A DNA stretch of 64,000 nucleotides from Comamonas sp. B21-038 (GCF_022387135.1 NZ_CP092462.1:2666001-2730000), one strand, 5' to 3'; numbered from the stretch's first letter, positions 52,119 to 61,927 are shown. Translations and numbers: made by a program. The notes: generated by a model from the letters alone, not told the origin.

Positions 52119-52160
52119 CGTCAACCGCGCTACAGTTTACGTGCTTTGCTTCGTCTGTGG

Positions 52161-53885
52161 TTAGACGACAGCCGCCTGTGGCACTGCTTGTGGCACTGCC
52201 GTTTGCACGCTGGCGACAGCACCGCTACGTGCCACCGCGCTCATCACCGCGCGGAAAGCCGCCTGGGTGCTGTTGCTGTCCATGCCCACGCCGTACAGGC
52301 TCTGGCTGTCGCCGACGCGCAGCTCGATGTAGGCGGCTGCTGTGGCATTGGCGCCCTTGTCGCCGCGCGCATCGCTGGCGGCAACGGCATGCTCGCTGTA
52401 GTCGAGCAGGCGCACAGGAATACCAATGGCACTGCTGACCGCCTGCACAAAGGCATCGATCGGGCCATTGCCCTGGCCGGCAATGCTGACAGCCTGACCG
52501 GCCCATTGCAGCTTGCCGCTGATGCGCACATCATCGCTGTCGCCCGATTCCACGCGGTACTGGGCCAGTGCATGGTTGGCGCTGAGTTGGTACTCGCGCT
52601 CGAAAATTTTCCACAAATCCTTGGCGGTGAACTCGGTGCCCGCGGTGTCCATCGCGCGCTGCACCACTTGGCTGAACTCGATCTGCAAGCGGCGTGGCAT
52701 CGCCAGGCCATAGGCTTCTTCGAGCAGGTAGGAGATACCGCCCTTGCCCGACTGGCTGTTGACGCGGATCACCGCTTCGTAGCTGCGGCCCAGGTCCTTG
52801 GGGTCGATCGGCAGGTAGGGAATCTCCCAGATATCGGCATCCTGGCGGGCCGCAAAGGCCTTCTTGATGGCGTCCTGGTGCGAGCCAGAAAACGAGGTGT
52901 AGACGAGGTCGCCGGCATAGGGGTGGCGGGCAGGCACCGGCAACTGGTTGCAGTACTCGACTTCGGCACGGATGGCATCGATGTCCGAGAAATCCAGTTG
53001 GGGCGATACGCCCTGCACATACATGTTCAAGGCCACATTGACGATGTCGAGGTTGCCAGTGCGCTCGCCATTGCCGAACAGGCAGCCTTCGACGCGGTGG
53101 GCGCCGGCCATCAAGGCCAGCTCGGCGCTGGCCGTGCCGGTACCGCGGTCGTTGTGCGGGTGCACCGACACGACCACTTCAGGGCGGCCAGCGAACTTGC
53201 GCACCATCCACTCAATCTGGTCGGCAAACACGTTCGGGGTGGCGTTTTCCACCGTGGTGGGCAGGTTCAGAATGATGTCACGGCCAGCGCCCCAGGCGGC
53301 AATCGCGGTCTCGCAAGCCTGCAAGGACACATCGAGCTCGGCCAGCGAGAAGGTTTCGGGCGAATACTGCAACACCCACTCGGTGCCCGGCTGGGCATCG
53401 GTCAAGGCCTTGAGGTGGGTGACCTGGTCTTTGACCAAGGCCATCACTTCGGGCACGCTCATGCCGAACACGACCTTGCGCCAGACAGGGGCCACCGCGT
53501 TGTAGATGTGGACGATGGCGCGCGGCGCGCCTTGCAGGGCCTCGACCGTGCGCGTGATCAGCTCTGGGCGGGCGGGGGTCATCACCTGGATGGTGACGTC
53601 GGCAGGGATGCGCTTTTCCTCGATCAACTGGCGCACAAAGTCGAATTCGATCTGCGAGGAAGCGGGAAAACCGACTTCGATTTCCTTGAAGCCAATCTTG
53701 ACCAGCATGTCGAACATACGCAGCTTGCGCGCCAGGTCCATCGGCTCGATCAGCGCCTGGTTGCCGTCGCGCAGATCGGTCGACAGCCAGATGGGTGCCT
53801 GGGTGATCTGGGCATCAGGCCAGGTGCGGTCACGCAACGCAATGGCTGGAAAAGCGCGGTACTTGCTGGAAGGTTGGGTCAACAT
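52161..53885 (-). CDS. leuA: 2-isopropylmalate synthase, second (yeast/actinobacterial) type
   Basis: A 574-residue paralogue of the other LeuA subfamily. It starts MLTQPSSKYRAFPAIALRDR, followed by WLSTDLRDGNQALIEPM, SVHPHNDRGTGTASAE, LFGNGERTGNLDIV, SGSHQDAIKKAF and a C-terminal regulatory domain with GQGNGPIDAFVQA. Length and the RDGNQALI motif separate it from the downstream gene, which has RDGEQSPG. It is preceded by a leucine leader peptide and attenuator. Why two subfamilies sit side by side is not clear; different feedback sensitivity is plausible. Confidence 0.94.
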   Translation of the reverse strand: MLTQPSSKYRAFPAIALRDRTWPDAQITQAPIWLSTDLRDGNQALIEPMDLARKLRMFDMLVKIGFKEIEVGFPASSQIEFDFVRQLIEEKRIPADVTIQVMTPARPELITRTVEALQGAPRAIVHIYNAVAPVWRKVVFGMSVPEVMALVKDQVTHLKALTDAQPGTEWVLQYSPETFSLAELDVSLQACETAIAAWGAGRDIILNLPTTVENATPNVFADQIEWMVRKFAGRPEVVVSVHPHNDRGTGTASAELALMAGAHRVEGCLFGNGERTGNLDIVNVALNMYVQGVSPQLDFSDIDAIRAEVEYCNQLPVPARHPYAGDLVYTSFSGSHQDAIKKAFAARQDADIWEIPYLPIDPKDLGRSYEAVIRVNSQSGKGGISYLLEEAYGLAMPRRLQIEFSQVVQRAMDTAGTEFTAKDLWKIFEREYQLSANHALAQYRVESGDSDDVRISGKLQWAGQAVSIAGQGNGPIDAFVQAVSSAIGIPVRLLDYSEHAVAASDARGDKGANATAAAYIELRVGDSQSLYGVGMDSNSTQAAFRAVMSAVARSGAVASVQTAVPQAVPQAAVV

Positions 53886-53947
53886 GGTTGGCTGGTCTTT
53901 CTCATCGGAACAAAAAGTTCGGGGTTGGAAACCAGCAACCTGCTAAA

Positions 53948-53981
53948 ACAGAATCGGCCCGTTGCTGGTGCAAACGGGCCG
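53948..53981 (-). terminator. Attenuator terminator of the leuA leader
   Basis: On the minus strand CGGCCCGTT (53981-53973) pairs with AACGGGCCG (53963-53955), followed by ATTCTGTTTT. The same AACGGGC occurs at 54024-54018, inside the end of the leader ORF, and can pair instead with GCCCGTT to prevent the terminator. Confidence 0.75.
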
Positions 53982-54011
53982 AGGTGTAGGGGTGAAAAAC
54001 TGCGCGCTACT

Positions 54012-54062
54012 CTACCTGCCCGTTGGACATGCTAGTAGTAGAGCTAGGGACAGGTTTTGCAT
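54012..54062 (-). CDS. leuL: leu operon leader peptide
   Basis: A 16-residue peptide, MQNLSLALLLACPTGR, with five leucines, four of them encoded by CTA, a rare codon in this GC-rich genome. It lies upstream of the second leuA on the same strand and ends where an antiterminator arm (AACGGGC) begins. When leucyl-tRNA is scarce, a ribosome stalled at the CTA codons leaves that arm free to pair with the 5' arm of the downstream terminator. When leucine is plentiful, the ribosome reaches the TAG and covers the arm. This is the classic attenuation logic. Confidence 0.75.
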   Translation of the reverse strand: MQNLSLALLLACPTGR

Positions 54063-54106
54063 GGCGTTCACTCTAACACAGGTTTTGACGAAAGTCCGCA
54101 AAAAAT

Positions 54107-54994
54107 TCAATCGTGGTGCAAGCCGCGCTCTTCGGGCTCGTCGGTCGAGGTCGCCACGATCGACACATGCTGGCCCTTGAAGCGGCGCCAGGCATAGATC
54201 ACATAGCCCGAGAGCAAATAGGCCACAAAAATGAGGAACAGCATCGTGGCCGGCTCAATGCTCACCACCGCCAGCAGCAGCACCACGACCACCAGCGAGA
54301 AGAAAGGCACGCTCTTGGCAGCCCCTGCATCCTTGAAGCTGTAGTAGGGAATGTTGGTGACCATCGTCAGGCCTGCCAGCAAGGTGATGGAGAACATGAT
54401 CCACGACAGGTCATCGCGGCTGGCCGGATAGCCGCCGAACAGCGCAATCACCTGGCCAAAAATCGGTACATCACGGTGCGATACCAGGAGTGCGCTGGTC
54501 AGCCAGATAAAACCCGCCACCAGAGCTGCAGCAGCGGGAGACGGCATGCCCTGGAAATAGCGCTTGTCGACCACGCCGGTGTTCACGTTGAACCGCGCCA
54601 GGCGCAGCGCCGCACAGGAGCAGTAGACGAAGGCGGCAATCCAGCCCCAGCGGCCCAATGGGCGCAACGCCCATTCATAGGCAATCAGCGCCGGAGCAGC
54701 GCCAAACGACACCATGTCCGACAGCGAGTCCATCTGCTCGCCAAAGGCGCTTTGCGTGTTGGTCATGCGGGCCACACGCCCGTCCAGGCTGTCGAGCACC
54801 ATCGCGCAGAACACGCCCACGGCGGCAGCCTCGAAACGGCCGTTCATGGCCATCACGATCGAGTAAAAGCCGCCAAACAAGGCGGCCAACGTAAACGAGT
54901 TGGGCAGTACATAAATGCCCTTGCGCCATTTGCGCTGCGCAGGCACCAGCGCAGGCGCTGCAGCCTTGGGCTTGGTTTCGTTATCGTCCAGCAT
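54107..54994 (-). CDS. pssA: CDP-diacylglycerol-serine O-phosphatidyltransferase
   Basis: A 295-residue inner membrane enzyme making phosphatidylserine, the precursor of phosphatidylethanolamine. The CDP-alcohol phosphotransferase motif is complete: DSLDGRVARMTN followed by FGEQMDSLSD (D-x2-DG-x2-AR-x8-G-x3-D-x3-D). About eight hydrophobic segments; type II (Bacillus-like) PssA. It sits between ilvC and the leu leader, as in other Burkholderiales. The start is the ATG at 54994. Confidence 0.94.
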   Translation of the reverse strand: MLDDNETKPKAAAPALVPAQRKWRKGIYVLPNSFTLAALFGGFYSIVMAMNGRFEAAAVGVFCAMVLDSLDGRVARMTNTQSAFGEQMDSLSDMVSFGAAPALIAYEWALRPLGRWGWIAAFVYCSCAALRLARFNVNTGVVDKRYFQGMPSPAAAALVAGFIWLTSALLVSHRDVPIFGQVIALFGGYPASRDDLSWIMFSITLLAGLTMVTNIPYYSFKDAGAAKSVPFFSLVVVVLLLAVVSIEPATMLFLIFVAYLLSGYVIYAWRRFKGQHVSIVATSTDEPEERGLHHD

Positions 54995-55125
54995 TCAATC
55001 CACTCCAGCGCCAGCCATATCTGCGCAATCAGCTACATATTTTATAGTTTCCGGCGGGCTCGGGCCCGGCCGGGCATGGCCTACAGTGTAGCTTTTGCCA
55101 CTATGGGCCCACCGGGGATGCCCAT

Positions 55126-55152
55126 GAAAAAAGGACTGCCTCGGCAGTCCTT
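55126..55152 (-). terminator. Intrinsic terminator of ilvC
   Basis: AAGGACTGCC-GA-GGCAGTCCTT followed by TTTTCATG on the minus strand (six T residues in all), 47 bases after the ilvC stop. Confidence 0.85.
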
Positions 55153-55198
55153 TGCGAATCAGCACGGCGCCGCTGCAGGCAGCGGCGGCCAATGTGAT

Positions 55199-56236
<1,038 letters not shown>

Positions 56237-56260
56237 TCAAAAATGCAAACAAACACTTGT

Positions 56261-56563
56261 TCAAGAATCTGTATCGTCAGGGGGCCTTGCGGTGTTTCCT
56301 GACGCCAGCAAATAAGCCCCCGCTACAAAAGCGCCCAATCCTACTATGAGGGACAACCACAACTGGGAGCCAGGGGTAGCAAAGGCATCGGCCTGTGAAA
56401 GCAGTGGATCGCATTGGCGAATCTGGGTCCAGCCGTCCTGTTCCCAGGAGCATTCCGGATCATCTTGCTGTAGCGAGGACTCCACCAGCACAAGCCCCAC
56501 CAGCAGCAGCACCACCCCCACCGCCTGGCGGGCATGGCGTCGCAGCCGGTGACACCAGCGCAT
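56261..56563 (-). CDS. Small two-helix membrane protein between ilvH and ilvC, unknown
   Basis: A 100-residue protein that I do not recognise. A basic start (MRWCHRLRRHARQA) leads into one helix (about 14-28), a central hydrophilic loop with two cysteines (PECSWEQD, IRQCDPLL) and a second helix (about 68-87, LSLIVGLGAFVAGAYLLAS). The loop is likely periplasmic and could form a disulfide (inference). Its ATG overlaps the ilvH stop (TAATG), strong evidence for translation coupled to ilvH. A link to branched-chain amino acid synthesis is suggested only by position. Confidence 0.6.
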   Translation of the reverse strand: MRWCHRLRRHARQAVGVVLLLVGLVLVESSLQQDDPECSWEQDGWTQIRQCDPLLSQADAFATPGSQLWLSLIVGLGAFVAGAYLLASGNTARPPDDTDS

Positions 56564-57054
56564 TACACGCGCAAGATTCGTTCACCGCGACCGATGCCAC
56601 TGGCACCGGTACGCACGGTCTCGAGGATGGCCGAACGATCGATCGCACTGAGGAACGCATCGTTCTTGGCCTGGTCGCCGGTCACCTCGATGGTGTAGCT
56701 CTTCTCGGTCACATCGATGATGCGGCCACGGAAGATGTCGGCCATGCGCTTCATCTCCTCGCGCTCCTTGCCGACCGCCCGCACCTTGATCATCATCAGC
56801 TCGCGCTCGGTGTAGGCGCCCTCGGTCAGATCCACCACCTTGACCACTTCAATGAGGCGGTTGAGGTGCTTGGTGATCTGCTCGATGACGTCGTCCGAGC
56901 CGGTGGTGGTGATGGTCATGCGCGACAGCGAGGCATCCTCGGTGGGCGCCACGGTGAGCGACTCGATGTTGTAGCCACGGGCCGAGAACAGGCCCACCAC
57001 GCGCGACAATGCGCCTGGTTCGTTCTCCAGGAGAACCGCAATGATGTGTTTCAT
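56563..57054 (-). CDS. ilvH: Acetolactate synthase small (regulatory) subunit
   Basis: A 163-residue regulatory subunit with an N-terminal ACT domain (MKHIIAVLLENEPGALSRVVGLFSAR split at residue 20 by the valine-binding loop, then GYNIESLTVAPTED) and a C-terminal ALS-small domain (about 80-160, IKVRAVG, ADIFRGRIIDV). It confers valine feedback on the large subunit encoded 144 bases upstream. Confidence 0.95.
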   Translation of the reverse strand: MKHIIAVLLENEPGALSRVVGLFSARGYNIESLTVAPTEDASLSRMTITTTGSDDVIEQITKHLNRLIEVVKVVDLTEGAYTERELMMIKVRAVGKEREEMKRMADIFRGRIIDVTEKSYTIEVTGDQAKNDAFLSAIDRSAILETVRTGASGIGRGERILRV

Positions 57055-57197
57055 AAGAACAGATTCCTCTTTTCGCTACCCTCCCCCAACGCCGGTAAGC
57101 GCTGGGCTCGGTAGACAATAGATTCGTCAGAAAGGGAAAAGCCGAAGAAAGAGGTGGACGCGTGCCTGCAGCAGGACGCGCCTACCGGGGATGGCGT

Positions 57198-58988
57198 TTA
57201 CAGATCGTCCGCGCCCAGCAGCATCTCGGTGATGCCCTTGCCGGCCTGGACCATCGGGAAGACGTTCTCGGTCGGGTCGGTGCGGAAGTCGAGGAACACG
57301 CTCTTGCGCTCTTCGCGGGCAATGCGCCGCGCTTCGCGCAGCGCCGGCTCCACGTCCTCGGGCTTCTCGATCAGAATGCCCGCATGGCCATAGGCTTCGG
57401 CCAGCTTGACGAAGTCAGGCAGCGAATCCATGTAGCTGTGGCTGTAGCGGCCCGAGTATTCGATCTCCTGCCACTGGCGCACCATGCCCAGGAAGCGGTT
57501 GTTGAGCGCGCAGATGATGATCGGCGTCTCGTACTGGCGGCAGGTGGCCAGCTCCTGGATGTTCATCTGCACCGAACCTTCGCCGGTGATGCAGAACACC
57601 TCGGCATCGGGCTTGGCCAGCTTGATGCCCATCGCATACGGAATGCCGACACCCATCGTGCCCAGGCCGCCCGAGTTGATCCAGCGGCGCGATTCCTCAA
57701 AGCGGTAGTACTGCGCAGCCCACATCTGGTGCTGGCCCACGTCCGAGGTCACATAGCAGTCCGCATCGCGGGTCATCTGCCACAGGGTCTCGACGACAAA
57801 CTGCGGCTTGATGACTTCCTTGTTCTCGCGGTCGTAGCGCAGGCAGTCGCGGCTGCGCCAGCCTTCGATGGTCTTCCACCAGTTCTGCAGCGCATCGGCA
57901 TCCGGGCTGGCCACGCTCTCGCGGACCATCGCAATCAGCTCGGAAAGCACTTCCTTGCAGTCGCCAACGATGGGCACATCCACCTTGACGCGCTTGGAAA
58001 TTGACGAAGGGTCGATGTCGACATGGATGATCTTGCGGTCCACCGACATGAAGTGCTTGGGGTTGCCAATCACCCGGTCGTCAAAGCGCGCGCCCACGGC
58101 CAGCAGCACATCGCAGTTCTGCATCGCGTTGTTGGCCTCGATCGTGCCGTGCATGCCGAGCATGCCCAGGTACTTGGGATTGCTCGCCGGGTAGGCGCCC
58201 AGGCCCAGCAGGGTGTGGGTCACCGGGTAGCCCAGCAGGTCCACCAGGGTGCGCAACTCTTGCTCTGCACCGCTCAGCAGTACACCGCCGCCGGTATAGA
58301 TATAGGGGCGCTTGGCCGCCAGCAGCAGCTGCAGCGCCTTGCGGATCTGGCCGCTGTGGCCCTTCTTGACCGGGTTGTAGGAGCGCATTTCCACGGTCGA
58401 GGGATAGCCGGTGTAGGCCACCTTCTTGAAGGAAACGTCCTTGGGAATATCGATCACGACGGGGCCGGGACGGCCGGTGCGTGCGATATGGAAAGCCTTT
58501 TTCATCGTCAGCGCCAGATCGCGCACATCCTTGACGAGGAAGTTGTGCTTGACGATGGGGCGCGTGATACCGACGGTATCGCATTCCTGGAAGGCATCCG
58601 AGCCAATGGCGGTCGTCGAGGTCTGACCGGAGATCACGACGATGGGGATGCTGTCCGTGTAAGCAGTGGCAATACCGGTGACTGCATTGGTCAGGCCCGG
58701 ACCCGAGGTGACCAATGCCACGCCCACCTCACCGGTGGCGCGGGCAAAGCCGTCTGCTGCATGCACTGCTGCCTGTTCATGGCGAACCAGCACATGGTTG
58801 ATGGTGTCTTGTTTGTAGAGCGCGTCGTAGATGTAGAGAACTGCGCCGCCGGGGTAGCCCCACAGCTGCTTGACGCCTTCGGCCTGCAGTGCCTTGACCA
58901 GCACTTCAGCGCCCATGAGTTCTTGGGATTTCTGCGCGGACTGATGCGCCGCTTGTGCCGAGTTCTGCTCGGCCTTGGACATTTCCAT
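57198..58988 (-). CDS. ilvI: Acetolactate synthase large (catalytic) subunit
   Basis: A 596-residue ThDP enzyme condensing pyruvate with pyruvate or 2-ketobutyrate. Domains in order: pyrimidine-binding (GYPGGAVLYIYDAL, RHEQAAVHAADGFAR with the catalytic Glu), central FAD-type, and ThDP-binding (GEGSVQMNIQELAT, NNRFLGMVRQWQE). The ATG at 58988 lies six bases after AAAGG. The roughly 20 N-terminal residues are hydrophilic and variable. First gene of ilvI-ilvH-small ORF-ilvC. Confidence 0.95.
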   Translation of the reverse strand: MEMSKAEQNSAQAAHQSAQKSQELMGAEVLVKALQAEGVKQLWGYPGGAVLYIYDALYKQDTINHVLVRHEQAAVHAADGFARATGEVGVALVTSGPGLTNAVTGIATAYTDSIPIVVISGQTSTTAIGSDAFQECDTVGITRPIVKHNFLVKDVRDLALTMKKAFHIARTGRPGPVVIDIPKDVSFKKVAYTGYPSTVEMRSYNPVKKGHSGQIRKALQLLLAAKRPYIYTGGGVLLSGAEQELRTLVDLLGYPVTHTLLGLGAYPASNPKYLGMLGMHGTIEANNAMQNCDVLLAVGARFDDRVIGNPKHFMSVDRKIIHVDIDPSSISKRVKVDVPIVGDCKEVLSELIAMVRESVASPDADALQNWWKTIEGWRSRDCLRYDRENKEVIKPQFVVETLWQMTRDADCYVTSDVGQHQMWAAQYYRFEESRRWINSGGLGTMGVGIPYAMGIKLAKPDAEVFCITGEGSVQMNIQELATCRQYETPIIICALNNRFLGMVRQWQEIEYSGRYSHSYMDSLPDFVKLAEAYGHAGILIEKPEDVEPALREARRIAREERKSVFLDFRTDPTENVFPMVQAGKGITEMLLGADDL

Positions 58989-59032
58989 GATCAACCTTTG
59001 TGAATTTCTCTAACGAAAAACCTCTGGTGCTC

Positions 59033-59088
59033 CTCGCCCAGCTCTTGTGGAGCCTGCTTGGAACTTGAGGCCAACGGACATGGGCGAG
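59033..59088 (-). other. Structured leader of the ilv operon
   Basis: CTCGCCCA (minus strand, 59088-59081) can pair with TGGGCGAG (59040-59033), enclosing a further GCCT/AGGC stem. I found no leader peptide rich in Ile, Val or Leu codons, so no attenuator is claimed. Confidence 0.35.
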
Positions 59089-59293
59089 ATGCTTGCGACG
59101 CCGGACCGTGACCCTTTTGCTTTTTGATGCTTATACATTATCGCACTGCAGCATTGCTTTGCGACAAGCTACGGATTTTTTTTCGATAGGATGCGATAAT
59201 CAGAGGCTTGATGCGGTGTTTTTTGCCACACTTGGTTGTTATACCCGGGTGAAAAGCGAGAAATCTCTGATTAACCACGGTGTTGGGTACGAT

Positions 59294-59857
59294 TTGGCCA
59301 CAGAACGAGAACTGTCCGACTTTCTGAAAAGCGTTGAAAAGCGAGCTTTCAAGCGCTCGCTTTTTCATGTGCGCGACCAGGAAGCCGCGCTCGACATCGT
59401 CCAGGACAGCATGATGAAGCTGGCCGAGCACTATGGCGACAAGCCTGCGCAGGAGCTGCCCATGCTGTTCCAGCGCATCCTGTCCAACAGCACGCTCGAC
59501 TGGTTCCGCAGGCAGAAGACGCGCAATGCGCTCTTCACGACGATGAGCGACTTCGAAGGCCCGGATGACGAGGGGGAATTCAACCTTCTGGACATCTACA
59601 ACGCCGACAATGGAGATGCCGAGCAGAGCGCCGAGGACCATACGGACCGCAAACAAACCCTTGCATTAATAGAAAAAGAGATACAACAGTTGCCAGCGCG
59701 TCAACGCGAAGCGTTTCTGATGCGTTATTGGGAAGAGATGGACATTGCAGAGACTGCAGCAGCCATGGGTTGCTCAGAGGGAAGTGTAAAAACCCACTGC
59801 TTTCGCGCCATCCAAACCTTGAGTAAAGTGCTTAAGGCCAAAGGAATCGTGCTATGA
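59294..59857 (+). CDS. ECF sigma factor of the DUF3619-DUF3106 operon
   Basis: From a TTG at 59294 the protein is 187 residues: region 2 (LATERELSDFLKSVEKRAFKR; DIVQDSMMKLAEHYG; LFQRILSNSTLDWFRRQK) and region 4 (LPARQREAFLMRYWEEMDIAETAAAMGCSEGSVKTH). The start is chosen because family similarity begins at ATERELSDF; a GTG at 59249 and more distant upstream starts are possible. It is divergent from ilvI and overlaps the DUF3619 gene by 4 bases, consistent with a sigma factor and its regulator. Confidence 0.85.
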   Translation: MATERELSDFLKSVEKRAFKRSLFHVRDQEAALDIVQDSMMKLAEHYGDKPAQELPMLFQRILSNSTLDWFRRQKTRNALFTTMSDFEGPDDEGEFNLLDIYNADNGDAEQSAEDHTDRKQTLALIEKEIQQLPARQREAFLMRYWEEMDIAETAAAMGCSEGSVKTHCFRAIQTLSKVLKAKGIVL

Positions 59858-60291
59858 ACCGCCCAAACACCGCCCAAACCGTTGTCCATGCTGAAATTTT
59901 TGCCCGCCGCGTCACCGCTCGGCTGAGCGAAGCCGAGGCTGATCTCGACTACGACATCAGCGAACGTTTGCGAGCGGCCAGGGAGCGCGCCCTGTCGCGC
60001 CGCAAGGTGGTGGCGGTGCCCGCCATCGCGCGTCAGCCCCAGCAAGAGGCGGCTGCGCCCTCCGGCAAACGCAACTGGTGGCGCGCCGTGGTGTCGGCTG
60101 TGCCGCTGAGCGCAATGGTTGCCGGTCTGGCGTTCTTCAACGGCGTGCAGGCAGACGAAGGCGCCAGCGAAATGGCTGAGTACGATGCCACCTTGCTGGC
60201 TGACGAGTTGCCGCCAAGCGCCTATACTGATCCTGGATTTACCCAGTTTCTGAAGACTGCTGCGCAAAAGCAGCCCACTGACAAGCGTTGA
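59854..60291 (+). CDS. DUF3619 family protein, putative anti-sigma partner
   Basis: A 145-residue protein. The soluble N-terminal part (about 1-75, FARRVTARLSEAEADLDYDISERLRAARERAL) is followed by one membrane helix (about 78-95) and a short periplasmic tail. This topology and the ATGA overlap with the ECF sigma gene suggest an anti-sigma factor, though DUF3619 itself is uncharacterised. The end overlaps the next gene (TTGA). Confidence 0.8.
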   Translation: MNRPNTAQTVVHAEIFARRVTARLSEAEADLDYDISERLRAARERALSRRKVVAVPAIARQPQQEAAAPSGKRNWWRAVVSAVPLSAMVAGLAFFNGVQADEGASEMAEYDATLLADELPPSAYTDPGFTQFLKTAAQKQPTDKR

Positions 60292-61214
60292 GACACGATT
60301 ACGACAACGACGAGGTAGCCGGCAGCACGCCCGCCCGTTCGACCCTTTCTGCGATAGCAGCCAGTATTTTGCTGGCTGCTTTTGCTGTTGTAGGCATCTA
60401 TGCCGGCAACCAGGCCGCCAACATCTATGGCAGCGCCGCCAGCGACCTGGTGAGCGCCAACAGCGTCACCCGCTCCACAAGCCCGCGCAACGAGGGCCCC
60501 AACTGGGATGCACTCGATGACGACCAGCGCACGGTGCTGGCCCCGCTCGAAGAGCAGTGGAACTGGCTGACCACGCAGCAGAAAACCCGCTGGACGATGA
60601 TCGCCGACAGCTTCGATGATTTTTCGCCGCAGGAGCAGTTGCGCATTGCCGAACACATGAAGGAATGGGCCAAGTTCAGCCTGTCCGACCAAAGCCAGGC
60701 GCGCCTCAACTATTCCAACATCAGCAACCTGTCCGCCGAGGAAAAGCGCAAGCTCTGGGAAGATTACCAAGCGCTCAGCGCCCGCGAGCGCAAGCGCCTC
60801 GCCCAGGGCGGTGTGCTCTACCACGGTGGTGTGGCGCTGGCGCCGCGCCCCTCTGCACGCAGTACCGGCCGGCTGGTCAAGGTGCCGGCGGCGGCTATCA
60901 ACCCCAACCGCGCCAATCCGCCCAAGATCCTGCCACCGCCCGAGATCCGCGTGCAATCGCGCGGCATGGTGACCCCGGTGGAGGTCGGCCCGCTGAGCAG
61001 CCCGGCACCGGCTCCCGGCAACACGCCTGCGGCGCCTGCGCTGCCGCCCGCCCCCGCTGCGGTGCCACTTCCGCCTGCGGTAGAGACTGCGCCGGTGCAA
61101 ATGCCTGCCACGGTAACCCCTTCACCGCTGCCGCCGCTTGACAACCAGACCCGCCCCCGCGCGGGCGAATCACAATCGCGCAGCAGCGACAGCCCTGTGC
61201 ACCCGCCGACCTGA
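60288..61214 (+). CDS. DUF3106 family protein
   Basis: A 308-residue protein with an N-terminal signal-anchor helix (about 20-42). A helical DUF3106 region follows (about 75-165), including WDALDDDQRTVLAPLEEQWNWL and LSAEEKRKLWEDYQALSARER, and then a long Pro/Ala-rich low-complexity tail (about 230-308). It is probably periplasmic. The tail may span or bind the cell wall (inference). It starts at a TTG overlapping the DUF3619 stop. Confidence 0.82.
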   Translation: MRHDYDNDEVAGSTPARSTLSAIAASILLAAFAVVGIYAGNQAANIYGSAASDLVSANSVTRSTSPRNEGPNWDALDDDQRTVLAPLEEQWNWLTTQQKTRWTMIADSFDDFSPQEQLRIAEHMKEWAKFSLSDQSQARLNYSNISNLSAEEKRKLWEDYQALSARERKRLAQGGVLYHGGVALAPRPSARSTGRLVKVPAAAINPNRANPPKILPPPEIRVQSRGMVTPVEVGPLSSPAPAPGNTPAAPALPPAPAAVPLPPAVETAPVQMPATVTPSPLPPLDNQTRPRAGESQSRSSDSPVHPPT

Positions 61215-61224
61215 TACTGGCAGC

Positions 61225-61794
61225 ATGCAGCCCTCCACCCGCACAACAGCGCCAGACCCTGGCTTGCCCGCCACCCCTTCGCTGTTGCGCGCGCCACGCC
61301 TGGCGCGGCGCATGGCCTGCTGGTTGTACGAAGGCATGCTGATGTTCGGCGTCGTGTTCATCGCAGGTTACCTCTACAGTGCGCTCAGCCAGACCCGCCA
61401 TGGGCTGGACAATCGCCATGGTCTGCAGCTGTTCCTGTTCATCGTCTTTGGCATCTACTTCACCTGGTTCTGGCACAAGGGCCAGACGCTGGCGATGAAG
61501 ACCTGGCATATCCGCATCGTCAGCCGCAGCGGTCAGCCGCTGTCGCAAGGCCGTGCGCTGCTGCGCTATGTCTGCAGCTGGTTGTGGTTCTTGCCGCCCC
61601 TGGTGGTCAGCATGCCCTTTGGGCTGCCGGTGTCTGAAACCCTGGTACTGCTGACCGGCTGGATCGCCGTCTGGGGACTGGCCAGCCGCTTGCACCCGCA
61701 GGGCCAGTTCTGGCACGATGCGCTGGCGGGTACCTGTCTGGTCGGTGCCGATCGCACAGCCTCGGCCCTGCCCGCTCCGGGCCCGTCGGTATAG
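61225..61794 (+). CDS. RDD family membrane protein
   Basis: A 189-residue protein with the RDD-like start APRLARRMACWLYEGMLMFGV, where the canonical R-D-D is degenerate, and about four membrane helices. WHKGQTLAMKTWHIRIV and HDALAGTCLV are family marks. It starts 10 bases after DUF3106 as the fourth gene of the sigma operon. Function unknown. Confidence 0.82.
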   Translation: MQPSTRTTAPDPGLPATPSLLRAPRLARRMACWLYEGMLMFGVVFIAGYLYSALSQTRHGLDNRHGLQLFLFIVFGIYFTWFWHKGQTLAMKTWHIRIVSRSGQPLSQGRALLRYVCSWLWFLPPLVVSMPFGLPVSETLVLLTGWIAVWGLASRLHPQGQFWHDALAGTCLVGADRTASALPAPGPSV

Positions 61795-61927
61795 ACGGCT
61801 GCCCCAGGGGCACTGCGATTGGCCGCGATGCACCATCAGGATCGCAGGCGATGCCCGCATTCAAATGCTGCAGTGCAATAATAAGCGTGACCGTGCGCCA
61901 TCTGTTGTAGCGCCTGGACCTGATCCG

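Noticed and set aside
58989..59260. Ile/Val/Leu leader-peptide attenuator before ilvI
   Set aside because: No short ORF rich in branched-chain codons was found in the leader; only a long-looped hairpin is present.
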